From Bradyrhizobium sp. CCBAU 53351 (lineage in GTDB: Bacteria; Pseudomonadota; Alphaproteobacteria; Rhizobiales; Xanthobacteraceae), in assembly GCF_015291745.1 (NCBI RefSeq), contig NZ_CP030059.1:7033501-7097500 (forward strand): DNA of 64,000 nucleotides, in the 5' to 3' direction. This document shows positions 60,669-64,000 of this stretch, one piece after another. Made by a program: the position numbers and the translations under genes. Numbering within the stretch: the first letter of the stretch is position 1; the number at the start of each line of letters is the position of its first letter. The notes beneath the pieces are model-generated. The model did not search any database. It saw only the letters and a list, made by a program, of their open reading frames with translations, and was not told the origin of the DNA.

Positions 60669-61061
60669 ATGACCTCCACCGACGTCACCACCTCCATGTT
60701 CGAGCGGATCGGCGGCAGCGCCACCATCGACCTTCTCGTCGACCGCTTCTACGAGCGCATGGACACGCTACCGGAAGCACAAATCATCCGTGCCATGCAC
60801 GCGAACGACCTCGGCCTGATCAGGGACGTCTTGAAGCGTTACCTCACAGAATGGACCGGCGGGCCGCGGCTCTACACCCCCGAGAAGGGCCATCCGCGGC
60901 TGCGTCAGCGGCACATCGGCTTTGCCATCGGCGATGCCGAGCGCGATGCGTGGATGCTCTGCATGCGCGGCGCGATGGAGGAGACGGTGACCGACGCCGC
61001 CGCGCGGCAGGACCTCGACAAGGCGCTGTCCGGCCTCGCCGACTGGATGCGCAACCGGTAG
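60669..61061 (+). CDS. Group II truncated haemoglobin
   Basis: A 130-residue globin: FERIGGSATIDLLVDRFYER holds Tyr B10; Trp and the Gly/Pro in EWTGGPRLYTPEKGHPRL, the proximal His in RQRHIGFAIG and Trp G8 in RDAWMLCMRG follow. These are typical of trHb2 proteins that bind O2 or NO. Its start is 2 bases behind boxR, so it belongs to the benzoate cluster; a role in oxygen supply to BoxB is possible, but unproven. Confidence 0.92.
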   Translation: MTSTDVTTSMFERIGGSATIDLLVDRFYERMDTLPEAQIIRAMHANDLGLIRDVLKRYLTEWTGGPRLYTPEKGHPRLRQRHIGFAIGDAERDAWMLCMRGAMEETVTDAAARQDLDKALSGLADWMRNR

Positions 61062-61173
61062 TGAGACGGAAGGTCAGCGCCTCGACGCAAGTCGAGAACA
61101 CGCAACGTCCTCGCGCAAAGTCCGTGTATCGCGTGATTTGAGTTCCGTGCAAATCGCCTGCTAAGCTGGCGCC

Positions 61174-61854
61174 ATGACTGACATCCTCCCCGATACGATC
61201 CGCCGCCTCTACACCGATCCCGGCGAGTACATCGACAGCGATCATCCTGCCTTGCAGCGATTTGCCGAAGGCGCCGTGCGCGCGGATGCGAGCGCGCGCG
61301 ACAAGGCGAGCGTGCTCTACAAGGCGGTGCGCGACGGCATCCGCTATAATCCTTACGTCAGCATGCGCGTCGCCGAGACCTTTCGCGCCTCAAGCGTGCT
61401 CGCCGCGGGCCAGGGCTATTGCGTTGGAAAGGCCGCGCTCTATGCCGCTGCCTGCCGCGTCCATGGCATTCCCGCACGGGTCGGCTTCGCGGACGTCAAG
61501 AACCATCTCACCACCGAGAAGCTGCGGGCGAGCATGGGCACGGACATCTTCACCTGGCATGGCTTTACGGAGGTGCATGTCGACGGCGCCTGGCGCAAGG
61601 CGACGCCCACGTTCAACGATACGCTCTGCGCCAAGGTCGGCGTGGCGCCGCTCGATTTCGACGGTCACACCGATGCGCTGCTGCATCCCTTCGACGGCGA
61701 GGGCCGCGCCTACATGCAATATGTCAACGATCGCGGCACCTACCACGACGTGCCGGCGAAATTCCTGATGCGCGAGATGGCGCGGGACTATGCCAACATG
61801 CAGGGCGAGGATCTTTCGGGCCGCGACATGGAGCGCGAGGCGGAAGGGCGGTGA
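61174..61854 (+). CDS. Transglutaminase-like family protein
   Basis: A 226-residue protein with a transglutaminase/protease core: SVLAAGQGYCVGKAALYAAA (Cys), TWHGFTEVHVDGAWRKATP (His, with Asp after) and GIPARVGFADVKNH. Members hydrolyse or exchange amide bonds. No signal peptide is visible, so it is cytoplasmic; substrate unknown. It is not obviously connected to the box cluster. Confidence 0.88.
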   Translation: MTDILPDTIRRLYTDPGEYIDSDHPALQRFAEGAVRADASARDKASVLYKAVRDGIRYNPYVSMRVAETFRASSVLAAGQGYCVGKAALYAAACRVHGIPARVGFADVKNHLTTEKLRASMGTDIFTWHGFTEVHVDGAWRKATPTFNDTLCAKVGVAPLDFDGHTDALLHPFDGEGRAYMQYVNDRGTYHDVPAKFLMREMARDYANMQGEDLSGRDMEREAEGR

Positions 61855-61863
61855 CGAGGCGGC

Positions 61864-61948
61864 GTAGGGCGGATGAGCGAAGCGTAATCCGCCCTCTTCG
61901 CCAACACTTGAAAGATGACGGATTACGCCCACGGCTAATCCGCCCTAC
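61864..61948. repeat. Intergenic inverted repeat (GTAGGGCGGAT type)
   Basis: GTAGGGCGGATGAGCGAAGC and GGCTAATCCGCCCTAC form the arms, with nested GTAATCCGCC / GGATTACG pairs. It lies between the convergent transglutaminase-like and IclR genes. Related to 30540-30655. Confidence 0.75.
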
Positions 61949-61952
61949 GCAG

Positions 61953-62738
61953 TCACAGCAGTCGCGACTGCACCGCCTCCGCGCCGTTCCGCAGCAGCGG
62001 CAGGAAACGATCGATCAATTCCTGCACCGGCACGCGGTCGACATGGGCGCCCATGTTGATCGCGGCGACGATGACGCCGTCGTAGCGGCGGACCGGGACC
62101 GAGATCGAGCGGAAATGCGGCTCGGCCTCGCGGTCGACCAGGGAATAGCCCTGCGCACGATCGGCCGTGATGCGCGCGAGCAGCGCCTTGGCGTCCGTCA
62201 CGGTCTGCGGCGTCAGCGGCTCGCGCCTCATCGCCGTCAGGCGCGCGGCGAGCGCGTCATCGTCGAGCTGGCCGAGCATGGCACGGCCGACCGAGGTGCA
62301 GAAGGACGGCAGGCGGTAGCCGATCTCCAGCCCGCCCGAGAACACCCGCGCCGGGCTGCCACGGGCAATGAAAACGACGTCATCGCCGTCGAGCACCGCG
62401 AGCGAAGAGATTTCGTTCGCTGCGGTCGCAACGCCATCGAGCACGGGCTGCAGCACCGCGACGAGCTGGTTGGAGCGCAGGTAAGACGCCGCCAGCGTCA
62501 GCACGTGCGGCGTCAGCGAGAACAACTTGCCGTCGCCACTGACAAAACCGCCGCGCTGGAGCGTGAACAGCATGCGCCGCGCGGTGGCGCGCGGTAGATC
62601 GGCGGCGCGGGCGAGGTCGCTCAGTGTCATCGGACCGGCGTTCGTGCCGAAACATTGCAGCAGGCGCAGGCCGCGATCGAGGGCTTCGACAAAATCCGTC
62701 GCGCGCTCGTCCGTGTCACTTCGCTTCAGCTTGGGCAT
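61953..62738 (-). CDS. IclR-family regulator (PcaU/PobR-like)
   Basis: A 261-residue IclR regulator: winged HTH (about 15-80; ALDRGLRLLQCFGTNAGPMT, LSDLARAADLPRATARRMLF) and a ligand domain (LQPVLDGVATAANEISSLAV, YRLPSFCTSVGRAMLGQLDD). It resembles PcaU/PcaR/PobR regulators of aromatic catabolism. It is divergent from a Rieske oxygenase, which it probably controls through the site at 62806-62820. Confidence 0.9.
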   Translation of the reverse strand: MPKLKRSDTDERATDFVEALDRGLRLLQCFGTNAGPMTLSDLARAADLPRATARRMLFTLQRGGFVSGDGKLFSLTPHVLTLAASYLRSNQLVAVLQPVLDGVATAANEISSLAVLDGDDVVFIARGSPARVFSGGLEIGYRLPSFCTSVGRAMLGQLDDDALAARLTAMRREPLTPQTVTDAKALLARITADRAQGYSLVDREAEPHFRSISVPVRRYDGVIVAAINMGAHVDRVPVQELIDRFLPLLRNGAEAVQSRLL

Positions 62739-62805
62739 GGGTGAGGGATAATCCTGCAAAATAGTGCTTGCCGCCGATCCAAGGCATGTCATAATTCGCC
62801 CATTC

Positions 62806-62820
62806 GTTCAATAGGCGAAC
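62806..62820. promoter_or_regulatory. Candidate IclR operator
   Basis: GTTCAATAGGCGAAC has GTTC and GAAC half-sites 7 bases apart, as in PcaU/PobR-type operators. A second overlapping pair TTCGCC/GGCGAA (62795-62819) extends it. It lies 68 bases before the iclR start and 30 bases before the oxygenase start. Confidence 0.6.
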
Positions 62821-62849
62821 AATCGCCACTCCACAAGGATGCACACGCC

Positions 62850-64000
62850 ATGATGAGCCAGGAGCAGAACGACCTGATCACCCGCACCGGGCCGAAGGAT
62901 CCGTGCGGAAAGCTGATGCGGAGCTATTGGCAGCCGGCGGCGCTGGTGGATGAGCTCGAGGGCTCGCGGCCGATCCGCCCCGTCAGACTGCTCGGCGAGA
63001 ACCTCGTGCTGTTTCGCGACGAGACGGGACGCTACGGCCTGATGGATCGCCACTGCGCCCATCGCGGCGCCGACCTCGCCTTCGGGCGGCTGGAGCATGG
63101 CGGACTGCGCTGCGCCTTCCATGGCTGGCTGTTCGACGCCACCGGCCAGTGCATCGAGACGCCTGCCGAGCCGAAGGATTCAAAGCTCTGCCAGAACATC
63201 CGGCAGCGTTCGTATCCGGTGGTGGAGAAGAGCGGCATCCTCTGGGCGTATCTTGGCGAAGGCGAACCGCCGGCCTTCCCCGAGATCGACTGCTTCGTCG
63301 CACCTGATACCCACACGTTCGCGTTCAAGGGCCACATGGCCTGCAACTGGCTGCAGGCGCTCGAGGTCGGCATCGATCCGGCGCACGCTTCCTATCTGCA
63401 CCGCTTCTTCGAGGACGAGGACACTTCCACCGCCTATGGCAAGCAGTTTCGCGGCGCTTCCGCCGGCTCCGACCTGCCGATGACGAAGATCCTGCGCGAA
63501 TACGACCGGCCGATCATCAATGTCGAGCACACCGAATACGGCCTGCGGCTGATCGCGCTGCGCGAAATCGACGAGGAGCGCACCCATGTGCGCGTCACCA
63601 ACCAGCTGTTTCCGCACGGCTTCGTCATCCCCATGAGCACGGAGATGACGATCACGCAGTGGCACGTCCCGGTCGACGACGAGAACTGCTACTGGTACGC
63701 GATCTTCACCAGCTATGCGAACCCGGTCGACAAGAAGAAGATGCGCGACCAGCGGCTCGAGCTCTATGAATTGCCCGACTACAAGTCGCGCAAGAACAGA
63801 GCCAACGATTACTGCTTCGATCCGCACGAGCAGCAGACCGCGACCTATACCGGCATGGGCACCGACATCAACGTCCACGACCAATGGGCGGTGGAATCGA
63901 TGGGCGCGATCCAGGACCGCACCAGGGAGCATCTCGGCTCGAGCGACAAGGCGATCGTGCAGTACCGCCGCCTGCTGCGGCAGGAGATCGAGAAGGTCTC
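62850..64000 (+). CDS. Rieske 2Fe-2S aromatic oxygenase, alpha subunit (3' end outside window)
   Basis: At least 383 residues are visible. The Rieske domain holds CAHRGADLAFG (Cys-x-His) and CAFHGWLFD (Cys-x2-His). The mononuclear iron site is seen at GIDPAHASYLHRFFEDE (His, His). The layout fits phthalate-4,5-dioxygenase/vanillate-demethylase-type (group with single-component oxygenase and external reductase). AAGGA lies about 12 bases before ATG 62850, with a second ATG next to it. It is probably regulated by the divergent IclR. The substrate is unknown and the reductase lies outside. Confidence 0.92.
   Translation, partial: MMSQEQNDLITRTGPKDPCGKLMRSYWQPAALVDELEGSRPIRPVRLLGENLVLFRDETGRYGLMDRHCAHRGADLAFGRLEHGGLRCAFHGWLFDATGQCIETPAEPKDSKLCQNIRQRSYPVVEKSGILWAYLGEGEPPAFPEIDCFVAPDTHTFAFKGHMACNWLQALEVGIDPAHASYLHRFFEDEDTSTAYGKQFRGASAGSDLPMTKILREYDRPIINVEHTEYGLRLIALREIDEERTHVRVTNQLFPHGFVIPMSTEMTITQWHVPVDDENCYWYAIFTSYANPVDKKKMRDQRLELYELPDYKSRKNRANDYCFDPHEQQTATYTGMGTDINVHDQWAVESMGAIQDRTREHLGSSDKAIVQYRRLLRQEIEKV

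Noticed and set aside
1..64000. CRISPR arrays, rRNA genes and insertion sequences
   Set aside because: No regularly spaced direct repeats, rRNA-like sequence or transposase gene was seen on reading the window.

Overview
This window looks like chromosome of an alphaproteobacterium of the Nitrobacteraceae, most likely Bradyrhizobium. The reasons are the GcrA cell-cycle regulator, a SAM-II riboswitch in front of metZ, an aerobic benzoyl-CoA (box) pathway, a haloalkane dehalogenase very close to the DbjA/DbeA enzymes of Bradyrhizobium, and intergenic inverted-repeat families that I associate with that genus. The genus is an inference; the family assignments rest on motifs read in the translations.

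Layout. 1-3856: the 3' part of a LacI regulator running off the left edge, an XRE-cupin regulator with two GNAT acetyltransferases in a tight operon, and an epoxide hydrolase. 3862-3935: tRNA-Gly(CCC). 3897-20576: a 16.6-kb integrated element bounded by identical 39-bp copies of the 5' half of that tRNA. Its left part carries membrane proteins (one with a phospholipase-D-like domain), two nuclease-fold proteins and small secreted or unknown genes. Its right part is a plus-strand phage-like module (small HTH protein, several unknowns, a TerS-like protein, a VapE-type primase/helicase), then a third nuclease-fold gene and a tyrosine recombinase on the minus strand. No capsid, portal, large terminase or tail gene is visible, so it resembles a phage satellite or integrative island with defence-like cargo more than a full prophage.

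20577-33713: ordinary chromosome with ogt, an AraC regulator, small membrane and secreted proteins, a MATE exporter, a PAS protein, dCTP deaminase, metZ with promoter, SAM-II aptamer and terminator, and an opgC operon with two SGNH-like proteins, one of which has lost most catalytic residues. 33950-38770: apaG, hslO, argDF and gcrA; six GANTC sites lie between argD and gcrA. 38843-45606: a complete phosphate regulon in the order phoR-pstSCAB-phoU-phoB on the minus strand, with a Pho box before pstS.

45649-53130: a flippase/LPG-synthase-like membrane protein, a TetR-haloalkane dehalogenase-GNAT operon with a perfect palindromic operator inside its promoter, an OmpA-type protein, a polysaccharide deacetylase and an SDR. 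53214-61061: the benzoate cluster bclA, alpha/beta hydrolase, DUF309 protein, boxC and boxB on the minus strand, with boxR and a truncated haemoglobin divergent. A BoxR-type operator lies before boxC, and boxA is not in the window. 61174-64000: a transglutaminase-like protein, an IclR regulator and a divergent Rieske oxygenase running off the right edge.

The strongest candidates for new biology are in the island: insertion into the 5' half of a tRNA gene, which strands the native tRNA promoter on the integrase side, the satellite-like gene set, and the membrane/nuclease cargo.
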